From Kitasatospora sp. Root107 (GTDB lineage Bacteria; Actinomycetota; Actinomycetes; Streptomycetales; Streptomycetaceae): a stretch of 44,375 nt of DNA. Numbering within the stretch: position 1 is the stretch's first letter; every line of letters starts with the position of its first letter. Below the pieces are notes generated by a model. It ran no database searches and was not told where the DNA came from. It worked only from the letters and a program-made list of their open reading frames with translations. Below are positions 1 through 8,669 of the stretch, in pieces. The stretch spans positions 1 through 44,375 of the forward strand of contig NZ_LMCT01000028.1 of the NCBI RefSeq assembly GCF_001424875.1, given 5' to 3'. A program made the translations under genes and the position numbers.

Positions 1-1
1 C

Positions 2-1042
2 AAGGCCCTCGAGGTCCAGGGCGCCTCCACCGCCGACGGCGGCAAGATCGTCCAGTACGCCGACTGGGGCGGCAGCAACCAGCAGTGGCAGCTCGTCCCC
101 GTCGCCGACGTCGGCACCGGCGCGTGCGCTCTTCCGTCGACCTACCGGTGGACCTCGTCGGGTCCGCTGGCGCAGCCGGCGAACGGGCAGCTCGCGCTGA
201 AGGACTTCAGCACCGTGAAGTACAACGGCAAGAACCTGGTCTACGCGACCACCTCCAACGGAACGTCGTGGGGCGGGACGGCGTTCACTCCCTTCACGAA
301 CTGGTCGGACATGGGGACGGCCACCCAGACCCAGATGACCGACGGCGCGGTGGCGCCCGAACTGTTCTACTTCGCGCCCAAGAACATCTGGGTGATGGTG
401 TCCCAGTGGGGCCAGTGGCCGCTCTACTACCGCACGTCCAGCGACCCGACCAACCCGAACGGCTGGTCCGCCCGGCAGCCGCTGTTCACCGGCACCCTCC
501 CCGAGGGCCCCGGGGACCGGCGGGACAAGCCGATCGACCCGACCATGATCGGCGATGACCAGAACATGTACCTGTTCTTCGCCGCTGACAACGGCAAGAT
601 CTACCGGGCGAGCATGCCGATCGGGAACTTCCCCGGCAACTTCGGCTCCTCGTACACGACGGTCATGAGTGACACGGAGCAGCTTCTCTTCGAGGCGCCG
701 GAGGTCTACAAGGTCAAGGGCCAGAACCAGTACCTCATGATCGTTGAGGCGGAGGGGACGAACCGCTACTTCCGCTCGTTCACCGCCTCCAGCCTGAACG
801 GTCCGTGGACCGTCCAGGCCGGCAGCGAGAGCAGCCCCTTCGCGGGCACTGCCAACAGCGGTTCCACCTGGGCCCAGGGCGTCAGCCACGGTGACCTGGT
901 CCGCGACAGCGCCGACCAGACCATGACCATCGATCCCTGCAACCTGCAGTTCCTCTACCAGGGCCTCCCCACCAACACGCCGCAGAACACCCCCTACCTG
1001 AGCCTGCCGTACCGGCCGGGCCTGCTCACCCTGCAGCGCTGA
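2..1042 (+). CDS. Secreted GH62 alpha-L-arabinofuranosidase with upstream CBM13 module (5' truncated by window)
   Basis: The frame is open from base 2. The first ~35 residues are the end of a ricin-type CBM13 trefoil (KALEVQGASTADGG, then a Q-x-W repeat ending NQQWQLVP). A GH62 catalytic domain follows and runs to the TGA. GH62 signatures are ELFYFAPKNIWVMVSQWG and YRTSSDPTNPNGW. The three acidic positions expected for the family can be matched to LKDFS (base), KPIDPTMIGDD (pKa modulator) and LFEAPEVYK (acid); that matching is from memory of the family. GH62 enzymes release arabinose side chains from arabinoxylan. The domain order CBM13-GH62 puts the binding module at the N-terminus. The start codon and signal peptide lie outside the window. 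The C-terminus LPYRPGLLTLQR is the normal family end. Confidence 0.93.
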   Translation, partial: KALEVQGASTADGGKIVQYADWGGSNQQWQLVPVADVGTGACALPSTYRWTSSGPLAQPANGQLALKDFSTVKYNGKNLVYATTSNGTSWGGTAFTPFTNWSDMGTATQTQMTDGAVAPELFYFAPKNIWVMVSQWGQWPLYYRTSSDPTNPNGWSARQPLFTGTLPEGPGDRRDKPIDPTMIGDDQNMYLFFAADNGKIYRASMPIGNFPGNFGSSYTTVMSDTEQLLFEAPEVYKVKGQNQYLMIVEAEGTNRYFRSFTASSLNGPWTVQAGSESSPFAGTANSGSTWAQGVSHGDLVRDSADQTMTIDPCNLQFLYQGLPTNTPQNTPYLSLPYRPGLLTLQR

Positions 1043-1146
1043 CCCGCCTGATCCACGGTGATCGCGATGTGGTGCGGTCCGCCGACGCGTAGACGAGCTG
1101 TCTACGGCGTAGGGGACTCCACCTGCTGACCGATACTCACCGCACC

Positions 1147-1181
1147 GAGGCACCCCAGCCGCACGTCGGCTGGGGTGCCTC
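1147..1181 (+). terminator. Perfect 15-bp hairpin after GH62
   Basis: The arms at 1147-1161 and 1167-1181 are perfectly complementary around a 5-nt loop (CACGT). The stem is very GC-rich and has no U-tract, as is usual for streptomycete terminators. It lies 105 bp after the GH62 stop. A weaker 7-bp hairpin (1088-1106, loop GAGCT) sits in between. Confidence 0.8.
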
Positions 1182-1190
1182 ATCCTGTGT

Positions 1191-1316
1191 GCAGGCGGTT
1201 TCAGGGCCCCCGACGACAACGGCCAGGGCATGGACCCCGCTACCCCATGGACCACCCCGTACATCGAACTCCCGTACCGGATAGGCCTGTTGACGCAGAC
1301 CAACAGCACCTGCTGA
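1191..1316 (+). pseudogene. Remnant of a second GH62-like gene (C-terminal end only)
   Basis: In the frame ending at the TGA 1314-1316 the translation reads GGFRAPDDNGQGMDPATP, then WTTPYIELPYRIGLLTQTNS and two more residues. The end mirrors the intact GH62 just upstream (TPYLSLPYRPGLLT versus TPYIELPYRIGLLT). Only about 30-40 codons are left, there is no start, and the terminator of the upstream gene lies directly before it. I read it as the surviving tail of a duplicated or neighbouring GH62 gene lost by deletion. The homology rests on a short match, so another beta-propeller enzyme tail is possible. Confidence 0.55.
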
Positions 1317-1334
1317 TCCGTCCTGCACCCGCCG

Positions 1335-1365
1335 CGCCGCCGACCGTTCTCCACGGTCGGCGGCG
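1335..1365. terminator. Bidirectional hairpin terminator between convergent genes
   Basis: Arms 1335-1347 and 1353-1365 pair perfectly (13 bp) around the loop TCTCC. The hairpin sits between the GH62 remnant (plus) and the end of the beta-glucosidase gene (minus, stop at 1374-1376), so it can serve both directions. Confidence 0.75.
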
Positions 1366-1373
1366 TCGTGGTG

Positions 1374-2786
<1,413 letters not shown>

Positions 2787-2822
2787 TTGGGTGTACTCCA
2801 AGAGGTGTCGTGCGGTCGGGTG

Positions 2823-2838
2823 CCGGCCTGACGGCCGG
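2823..2838 (-). other. Short hairpin between cebG and bglC
   Basis: CCGGCC (2823-2828) and GGCCGG (2833-2838) pair across a 4-nt loop immediately after the cebG stop. It is short (6 bp) and may only modulate read-through or mRNA decay between the transporter and bglC. Confidence 0.35.
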
Positions 2839-3765
2839 TCACCCCTTGAGTGCGCCCTGGGTGATGCCGCCGACGATCTGTCGGCCGAAGACGGTGAAGA
2901 CCAGGAGCAGCGGCAGGGTGCCGACGAGCGCTCCGGCGGTGATGACGGACCAGTCGGTGGACCAGCCGGTGCCGAGCCCGGCGAGGGCGACCTGGACGGT
3001 GGGGTTGGTGGCGCCGTTCATCGCGATGATCGGCCACAGGAAGTCGTTCCAGGACTGGACGAAGGCGAGCATCCCGAGCACGGCCATCGCGGGCCGGGCG
3101 ATCGGTACGACGACGTGCCAGACGACCCGCAGCGAGTTCGCGCCGTCGACCAGGGCCGCTTCCAGGAGTTCGGTGGGCAGGGCCTGGCTGAGGTACTGAC
3201 GCATGAAGAACACGCCGAACGCGGTCACCAGGGTCGGCAGGATGAGGGCGCCGAGCTGGTTGCCGAGCCCCAGGTGCTTCATCAGGATGAACAGCGGGAC
3301 GATGCTGACCTGGGCGGGCACGGCCATGGTGGCGACGACGAGGGAGAGCAGAGCGCCGCGGCCGCGGAACCGGAGCTTGGCGAACGCGAACCCGGCCAGC
3401 ACCGAGAACGCCACGGTACTGACCGCGACGGTGCCCGCGACCAGGGTCGAGTTGAGCAGCGCGACGCCCATGCCGCGTGCCCCGGCGTTGTTCCAGACGT
3501 AGCCGATGTTGTCGAACAGGTTCCCGCCGGGCAGCAGGGGCGGCGGCGTGGAGATCACCCGGTGGCTGTCGGTGGAGGCCGCCACGACCGTCCAGTAGAG
3601 CGGGAACAGCGAAGCGAGGGTGACCAGGACCAGCATCGTCAGGGCGAGCGGTCCGGCGCGGTGTTGGCCGCCCGCGCCGAGGGAGCGTGGCCGGCGTCGA
3701 CGCGCGGCTCTGTAGCGGGCGGTCGGCCCGATTGTGGGGGAGTCGTGGGCAGCGATGGTGGTCAT
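2839..3765 (-). CDS. cebG: ABC sugar permease, MalG/CebG type
   Basis: The protein is a 308-residue inner-membrane permease of the carbohydrate uptake-1 family. A basic N-terminus is followed by the first membrane segment (ALTMLVLVTLASLFPLYW), several more hydrophobic segments, and the cytoplasmic EAA loop EAALVDGANSLRVVWHVVVP, which contacts the ATPase. It should pair with the permease encoded just upstream and receive sugar from the CebE-like lipoprotein. I chose the ATG at 3765 because GGGAAGGA lies 4-5 nt before it. An ATG at 3783 would give an ATGA overlap with the upstream stop but has no good ribosome site. The ATPase is not encoded nearby, consistent with a shared MsiK. Confidence 0.9.
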   Translation of the reverse strand: MTTIAAHDSPTIGPTARYRAARRRRPRSLGAGGQHRAGPLALTMLVLVTLASLFPLYWTVVAASTDSHRVISTPPPLLPGGNLFDNIGYVWNNAGARGMGVALLNSTLVAGTVAVSTVAFSVLAGFAFAKLRFRGRGALLSLVVATMAVPAQVSIVPLFILMKHLGLGNQLGALILPTLVTAFGVFFMRQYLSQALPTELLEAALVDGANSLRVVWHVVVPIARPAMAVLGMLAFVQSWNDFLWPIIAMNGATNPTVQVALAGLGTGWSTDWSVITAGALVGTLPLLLVFTVFGRQIVGGITQGALKG

Positions 3766-3779
3766 GTCGTCCTTCCCGC

Positions 3780-4751
3780 TCATTGGGCGGAGCGCAGGCG
3801 GCGGGCGATCAGCGTGTTGGCCAGGCCGACCAGCAGGAGCAGGCCGAACATCGTCCAGGCGATGGCGGAGGCGCGGCCGAGCATGCTGTGGTGGAAGCCC
3901 GTGTCGTACATGAGGATGCCGAGGGTCTCGTACTGGTGGTCCGCACCGCCCTGGTGACCGCTCTGGCCGCCGAACAGGTAGGGCTCGCCGAAGAGTTGGG
4001 TGGCGCCGATCGAGGAGACCACGACGGTGAACAGGATGGTGGGACGCAGCTCGGGGATCGTGACGTGGAGGAACTGCCGCCAGCGGGAGGCGCCGTCGAT
4101 GGCGGCGGCCTCGTACAGATCGCGCGGGATCGCCTGCATCGCGGCCAGGTAGATCAGCGCGTTGTAGCCGGTCCACCGCCAGATGACGATCACCGACACG
4201 GCGAACTGGGAGCTCCAGGGACCGGCCTCCCACCGGACCGGGCCGGCCCCGACCAGGCCCAGCAGCCAGTTGGCCATACCGCCCTCGGGGCTGAAGATCA
4301 GCGCGAAGACCAGGGTCGCGGCGGCCACCGAGGTCGCGTACGGGGCGAGCAGTGCCGTGCGGAAGAACCCCCGGGCCGGGAGATGGTAGTTGAGCAGGTG
4401 GGCGAGGCCGAGCGCGGCCAGCAGCTGCGGGACGGTGGACAGCACGCCGAGGGTGATCGTGTTGCGCAGGGCGTTCCAGAAGAAGTGGCTCGGTGGGCCG
4501 AACAGCAGGTCCCAGTAGTTCTGGAGACCCACCCAGTCGGCCTGGTCCACGTTGTAGAGGCTGACCCGGTGCAGGGACAGCCAGCCGGTGTAGAGCAACG
4601 GGAAGAGGCCGAAGGCGGCGAACACCAGGAAGAAGGGCGCGACGAACAGGTAGGGCGAGGCAGTGCGGTCCCAGCGGTGCAGGCGGCTGCGCCGGCTCGT
4701 CCTGCGAGGGTCGGGCGGGCCCGTTCGGTGGGTGCGGGTAGGGGTGGCCAC
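3780..4751 (-). CDS. cebF: ABC sugar permease, MalF/CebF type
   Basis: The 323-residue permease starts at a GTG with GGAGGAA 7-8 nt upstream. A positively charged N-terminus precedes the first membrane helix (PYLFVAPFFLVFAAFGLFPL). The EAA loop EAAAIDGASRWRQFLHVTIP lies in the second half, and a long periplasmic-side stretch after the first helix is usual for the MalF partner. It is followed 14 nt later by cebG and preceded, after a 127-nt gap with a strong hairpin, by the lipoprotein gene. The role is import of cellobiose/cello-oligosaccharides, inferred from operon order and the CebR-type operator in front of the operon. Confidence 0.9.
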   Translation of the reverse strand: MATPTRTHRTGPPDPRRTSRRSRLHRWDRTASPYLFVAPFFLVFAAFGLFPLLYTGWLSLHRVSLYNVDQADWVGLQNYWDLLFGPPSHFFWNALRNTITLGVLSTVPQLLAALGLAHLLNYHLPARGFFRTALLAPYATSVAAATLVFALIFSPEGGMANWLLGLVGAGPVRWEAGPWSSQFAVSVIVIWRWTGYNALIYLAAMQAIPRDLYEAAAIDGASRWRQFLHVTIPELRPTILFTVVVSSIGATQLFGEPYLFGGQSGHQGGADHQYETLGILMYDTGFHHSMLGRASAIAWTMFGLLLLVGLANTLIARRLRSAQ

Positions 4752-4828
4752 AGGGGTTCCTCCGTGCCGGGCCGACGGCCGGGTGGGTCCGTCGGGTCGT
4801 TCTGGTCTTGGCAGTTGGTGGACGAGGT

Positions 4829-4865
4829 CGTACGGACCGCGGGCGGGTCGCCGCGCGGCCGTACG
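4829..4865 (-). other. Intra-operon hairpin behind the lipoprotein gene
   Basis: CGTACGG (4829-4835) pairs with CCGTACG (4859-4865). After a single bulged A the stem continues with CCGCG (4837-4841) against CGCGG (4854-4858). It sits between the lipoprotein gene and the first permease gene, where such structures commonly give extra binding-protein mRNA by protecting or partly terminating the transcript. Confidence 0.55.
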
Positions 4866-4878
4866 GTGCGGCGTCCGG

Positions 4879-6180
4879 CTACTGGACGGTGCTCGCGATC
4901 TGCTGGAGGGTGGCGGCCCAGGCTTCGTCGGCGCTCTTGTTGTTCTGCTCCATCAGCAGCACGCCGTTGCTGAACGCCCCGTGCAGGTCGCCGTGGTGCG
5001 GGCCGGTCTCGGCCGGCGTGATCGCCTTCGCGGCGGTGGAGAAGATCTGCCCGGTGGGGGCCTTCGGGCCGATGTAGGGGTTGGTGAAGTCGGTGACGCC
5101 GGGCAGCGCGTACGCCTTCTGGTTGGCGGGGATGTTGCCGACCTTCTGGAAGACCTTGGCCTGCTGCTCGGGTGCGGTGAGCCAGACGACCAGCGCCTGG
5201 GCCTGCGCGACGTGCTTGCCGGAGGCCGGTACGGCGAGGAAGGACCCGCCCCAGTTGCCGGCGGCGGGTGCCTGCGCGATGTTCCACTTTCCGGCGTTGC
5301 CGGGGCCGGAGTACTTCTCGATGTTGGCCTGCTGCCAGGACGGGCAGACCGTGGTGGCGAAGGTGGAGTTGGAGAACGCGGTCTGCCAGGGGGTGTCGAA
5401 CTCCTTGAGCCCCTGGGTGACCCCGGCCTTGACCGCCTCGGCGGCCAGCTGCCAGCCCTTCAGGACACCGGCGGAGTCCTGGTACACCATCTTGCCCTTC
5501 CGGTAGTACTGCTCCGCGTTGGAGGAGACCACGCCGTTGTAGAGGCCGGAGGCGGTGTCCATGAAGAAACTGCCCTTGGGTGCCTTGGCCTGGTACTGGC
5601 GGCCGACCTCGACGTACTTCGCCCAGTCACCCGCCCACAGGGCGCTGACCGCGGCGGGGTCGGAGGGCAGGCCGGCCGCCTGGAACAGGTCCTGGCGGTA
5701 GCAGATCGCCATCGGGCCGACGTCCGTTCCGAGGCCGATGGTCTTGCCCTGGGCGGTGGTCGCCTGCTGCCACTTCCACGGCAGGTAGGCCTCCTTCTCG
5801 ACGCCCTGAGCCTTCGACAGGTCGGTGAAGGCTCCGGAGAGTTGCTCGGAGGTGGCCAGCGCGATCCGGCTCAGCTCCAGCGCCTGGATGTCGTCGAGCC
5901 CGCCGCCCGACAGGCGGGTCTGCAGGGCGGTCCAGTAGTCGCCCTCCTGGGTGGTGCTGTTCTCCGTGATGGTGATGTTCGGGTGGGCCTTCGTGTACTC
6001 GTCGAAGAGCCCGGCCTCCTTGTAGCCGAAGGTGCCGAAGTCGCCCACGCTGAGCGTGATCTTCGCGTTCGGGTCGTCGGAGCCCGTTCCGGCGGAGGAA
6101 CATCCCGTGACCAGGAGCGCGGCGGTGACGGCGGCGGACACGAGGGCGGCGGTTCTGCGGGTACGGCGGTGCGGGGACAT
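4879..6180 (-). CDS. cebE: Cello-oligosaccharide-binding lipoprotein, CebE type
   Basis: The 433-residue substrate-binding protein has a lipoprotein signal: RRTRR, a hydrophobic stretch and lipobox LVTGC with lipidated Cys27, then a Ser/Gly-rich tether. The rest fits the carbohydrate uptake-1 binding-protein fold (ITLSVGDFGTFGYKEAGLFDEYTKAHPN near the start, with several Trp such as LPWKWQQ and GNWGGSFLAVP that could stack on sugar). The start is the ATG at 6180 with GGAG 6 nt upstream. It is the first gene of the transporter operon, with a perfect CebR-type box 58 bp upstream. Ligand identity (cellobiose/cellotriose) is inferred from operon composition and the operator. Confidence 0.88.
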   Translation of the reverse strand: MSPHRRTRRTAALVSAAVTAALLVTGCSSAGTGSDDPNAKITLSVGDFGTFGYKEAGLFDEYTKAHPNITITENSTTQEGDYWTALQTRLSGGGLDDIQALELSRIALATSEQLSGAFTDLSKAQGVEKEAYLPWKWQQATTAQGKTIGLGTDVGPMAICYRQDLFQAAGLPSDPAAVSALWAGDWAKYVEVGRQYQAKAPKGSFFMDTASGLYNGVVSSNAEQYYRKGKMVYQDSAGVLKGWQLAAEAVKAGVTQGLKEFDTPWQTAFSNSTFATTVCPSWQQANIEKYSGPGNAGKWNIAQAPAAGNWGGSFLAVPASGKHVAQAQALVVWLTAPEQQAKVFQKVGNIPANQKAYALPGVTDFTNPYIGPKAPTGQIFSTAAKAITPAETGPHHGDLHGAFSNGVLLMEQNNKSADEAWAATLQQIASTVQ

Positions 6181-6237
6181 GGATTCTCCAGGAAGGGTGG
6201 GTGGGGAGGTGCGAGGTACTGCGCGGGGCGCACATCG

Positions 6238-6251
6238 TGGGAGCGCTCCCA
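6238..6251. promoter_or_regulatory. CebR-type operator in front of cebE
   Basis: TGGGAGCGCTCCCA is a perfect 14-bp palindrome identical to the published CebR/CelR box of actinomycetes. It lies 58 bp before the cebE start. On the minus strand a TTGACA lies at 6297-6292, about 40 bp upstream of the box, so the operator is probably just downstream of the transcription start. Confidence 0.92.
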
Positions 6252-6397
6252 GAAGCAGCGGAGCGAAACCCTGCTCCCCGGGGTGGGGAGCTGTCAAGAG
6301 GTGATCTTGTCCGTTCGCCGGTACGCGCGCCCGGCTGCGGGCATAGCGGAGCACCGCACCGCGAACGAGGCTGTGTGGTAGCTGAACTGACGGCAGA

Positions 6398-7411
6398 TCA
6401 GGCGGATTCGCGCCGGACCAGCGTGGTGGGCAGGATCAGCGGACTCGGCTTCTCGCCTGCGATCAGCGCCAGCAGCATGCGGGTCATCTCCCGGCCGAGA
6501 TCCCGTATCGGCTGATGGACCGTGGTGAGGGGAGGCTCGGCGATCTCGGAGGCCGTCAGGCCGTCGAAGCCGACCACGGCGACGTCCGTGGGAATGGTTC
6601 GGCCCGCGCGGTGGAGTACCCGCAGTGCGCCCGCCGCCATGTTGTCGTTGGCGGCGAACACCGCATCCAGATCCGGGTGTCGGGCGAGCAGCGCCTCCAT
6701 CGCGGCCATGCCGCTCCGCTCGGTGAAGTCACCGCCCTCCTCCGCGCGGAAGGGGACGCCCGCCAGGGTCAGCGCCTCGTGGTAACCGCGCCTGCGGGCC
6801 AGGCCGACGTCCGTGTCCAGCGGTCCGGTGATGGCCGCGATCCGGGTGCGGCCGAGGGAGGCCAGGTGTTCGGTCGCCTCCCGGGCGCCGCGCACGTTGT
6901 CCACGTCGACGTAGAACGGGACCTCCCCGTGCAGCGGCTTTCCGCCGAACACGGCGGGGACGCCGGCCTCCAGGGCCAGCCGGGACAGCGGATCGTCCCC
7001 GCGCAGGGACATCAGCATCACCCCGTCCACCGCCCGGGTCTGCAGCAACTGCTTCACGCGGATCTGGCCCCGGGTGGAGGTGGCCAGACACAGCATCAGG
7101 TGCAGGTCGGTCTCCTCCAGTACGGTCGAGGCGCCCGCGATGACCTGGCCGTAGAACGGGTCGGCCAGGACCGCCGGGTCCTCCCCGGCGATGATCAGGG
7201 CCACCGCTCCCGCCTGCTGGGTCGCGAGCGCGCGGGCGGTCGGGTTCGGGACGAAGCCGAGCTCCTTGATCGCGCGCAGCACGGCCTCACGTTTGCCGTG
7301 GCTCACGTTCGGGGCGTTGTTCAACACCCTCGACGCGGCGGTCCGGGACACGCCGGCGTGCTCGGCGACCTCGTCCAGGGTCGGCCTTCGGCGCGTCGGT
7401 TCGTCCGTCAT
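6398..7411 (-). CDS. cebR: LacI-family regulator, CebR-like
   Basis: The 337-residue repressor has an N-terminal LacI helix-turn-helix (TLDEVAEHAGVSRTAASRVL, then hinge residues NPTARALATQQ) and a periplasmic-binding-protein-like effector domain with AVFAANDNMAAGALR and VAVVGFDGL. The ATG at 7411 has GAGGTGGAG in a good position; longer in-frame starts run through the operator. It precedes cebE in the same orientation (218 bp gap), the order seen for cebR in streptomycetes. It likely binds the TGGGAGCGCTCCCA box before cebE and the TGGAAGCGCTTCCA boxes around its own start and the GH6 promoter, released by cello-oligosaccharides. The box before its own gene suggests autoregulation. Confidence 0.87.
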   Translation of the reverse strand: MTDEPTRRRPTLDEVAEHAGVSRTAASRVLNNAPNVSHGKREAVLRAIKELGFVPNPTARALATQQAGAVALIIAGEDPAVLADPFYGQVIAGASTVLEETDLHLMLCLATSTRGQIRVKQLLQTRAVDGVMLMSLRGDDPLSRLALEAGVPAVFGGKPLHGEVPFYVDVDNVRGAREATEHLASLGRTRIAAITGPLDTDVGLARRRGYHEALTLAGVPFRAEEGGDFTERSGMAAMEALLARHPDLDAVFAANDNMAAGALRVLHRAGRTIPTDVAVVGFDGLTASEIAEPPLTTVHQPIRDLGREMTRMLLALIAGEKPSPLILPTTLVRRESA

Positions 7412-7471
7412 CGTGCTCCACCTCGGTCTTTGGTGCCGTTGCACAGCGTACCGCGCCTCCGGTCGGAGGAC

Positions 7472-7485
7472 TGGAAGCGCTTCCA
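7472..7485. promoter_or_regulatory. LacI-type operator upstream of cebR
   Basis: TGGAAGCGCTTCCA is a perfect palindrome, flanked by C and G so that 16 bp (7471-7486) are symmetric. It lies 60 bp before the cebR start. It differs from the cebE box by one symmetric substitution per half. Confidence 0.85.
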
Positions 7486-7536
7486 GTTCGGAACTGTAGA
7501 GCGGGCAGCCGTTCATGGGAAGGGAATCCACATCTC

Positions 7537-7565
7537 TTGACATCCGCCTGGGAAGGGCCAATCAT
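7537..7565 (+). promoter_or_regulatory. Consensus vegetative promoter for the GH6 genes
   Basis: TTGACA at 7537-7542, a 17-bp spacer, then AATCAT at 7560-7565. Transcription should start near 7572, which places the next LacI box over the start site. Confidence 0.7.
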
Positions 7566-7573
7566 CTGGCAAC

Positions 7574-7587
7574 TGGAAGCGCTTCCA
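7574..7587. promoter_or_regulatory. LacI-type operator over the GH6 transcription start
   Basis: Second perfect copy of TGGAAGCGCTTCCA, 34 bp before the first GH6 start and just after the -10 of the promoter at 7537-7565. This is a classical blocking position for a LacI repressor. Confidence 0.85.
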
Positions 7588-7621
7588 CCTCCCCCACCCC
7601 ACCCACAGCGGAGGAAGCCCG

Positions 7622-8596
7622 ATGCGCCGCACGCGCCGCAGCACGGCCCTGCTCATCGCACCAGCGCTGACCGTCCTTCTGGTCGCGGTCCAGCCCGGGA
7701 CGGCGTACGCCGCCGACCCGACCAGCATGACCAACGGCTTCTACGCCGATCCGAACTCCAGTGCCCAGCAGTGGGTCAACGGCCACCGCGGGGACGGTCG
7801 CGCCGCCGCGATCCAGACGTCGATCGCCAACGTGCCGATGGCACGCTGGTTCGGCAACTGGAGCGGCACCATCGGGACGGCGACCGGCGCCTACGCCGGC
7901 GCGGCAGCGGCCGGCGGGAAGCTGCCGATCCTGGTGGCGTACAACATCCCCAACCGCGACGTCTGCGCCGGTCAGTCCGGTGGCGGAGCCGGTTCAGCCG
8001 CCGAGTACAACTCCTGGATCGCCGCCTTCGCCAGCGGCATCGGCAACCGGCCGGCCCTGGTCGTCCTCGAACCCGACGCACTCGGGCACGAGAGCTGCAT
8101 GACGCCGGCTCAGGTCTCCGAGCGCAACGGACTGCTGCGCAACGCCGTCGCCCAGTTCAACGCCAAGGCCCCCAACACCTGGGTCTACCTGGACATCGGC
8201 AACCCCGGCTGGTTGAACGCCTCCACCGCGGCCAAGCTGCTGTCCGACGCCGGGGTGAGCGGAGCCCACGGGTTCTCGCTGAACGTCTCGAACTTCTACA
8301 CCACCGGGCAGAACACCACGTACGGCAACAACGTCAACGCGGCGCTGAAGTCCTCGTACGGGCTCAGCAAGCCGTACGTCGTCGACACCAGCCGCAACGG
8401 CAACGGCTCCGACGGCAACTGGTGCAACCCGGCCGGACGGCGGATCGGCACGCCCACCCAGAAGGGCGGCGGCGCCGAGATGCTGCTGTGGGTCAAGGCC
8501 CCCGGCGAGTCCGACGGCAACTGCGGCACCGGAGCCGGATCGACGGCCGGACAGTTCCTGCCCGAGGTCGCCTACAAGATGATCTACGGCTACTGA
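7622..8596 (+). CDS. Secreted GH6 endoglucanase
   Basis: The 324-residue protein has a Sec signal (MRRTRRS, hydrophobic core, cleavage near AYAA) followed by a bare GH6 domain with no carbohydrate-binding module. GH6 signatures: NGFYADPNS, LPILVAYNIPNRD (Asp113 corresponds to the proposed general acid in the R-D-C motif, here R-D-V-C), ALVVLEPDALGH, VYLDIGNPGW, GFSLNVSNFYTT, VVDTSRNGNG, and the C-terminal LLWVKAPGESDGNC. Compact length and lack of long loop insertions favour an endoglucanase. GGAGGAAG precedes the ATG. Cellulose cleavage outside the cell would feed the CebEFG importer encoded next door, and the operator before the gene ties both together. Confidence 0.93.
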   Translation: MRRTRRSTALLIAPALTVLLVAVQPGTAYAADPTSMTNGFYADPNSSAQQWVNGHRGDGRAAAIQTSIANVPMARWFGNWSGTIGTATGAYAGAAAAGGKLPILVAYNIPNRDVCAGQSGGGAGSAAEYNSWIAAFASGIGNRPALVVLEPDALGHESCMTPAQVSERNGLLRNAVAQFNAKAPNTWVYLDIGNPGWLNASTAAKLLSDAGVSGAHGFSLNVSNFYTTGQNTTYGNNVNAALKSSYGLSKPYVVDTSRNGNGSDGNWCNPAGRRIGTPTQKGGGAEMLLWVKAPGESDGNCGTGAGSTAGQFLPEVAYKMIYGY

Positions 8597-8617
8597 CCGG
8601 GGATCGACACCAACTCC

Positions 8618-8649
8618 GCTCGGGGCGGCTCCACCCGGCCGCCCCGAGC
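8618..8649 (+). other. Hairpin between the two GH6 genes
   Basis: Arms 8618-8630 and 8637-8649 pair over 13 bp (one G-T) around CCACCC. It lies between the two cellulase genes, which share one strand and have no obvious second promoter, so it may partly terminate transcription or stabilise the upstream message. Confidence 0.6.
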
Positions 8650-8669
8650 GGCCCAGAAGAGGAAAACCC

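Noticed and set aside
4663..6381. Long plus-strand open frame across cebE
   Set aside because: Antisense to a well-supported lipoprotein gene; no ribosome site, domain or plausible composition.
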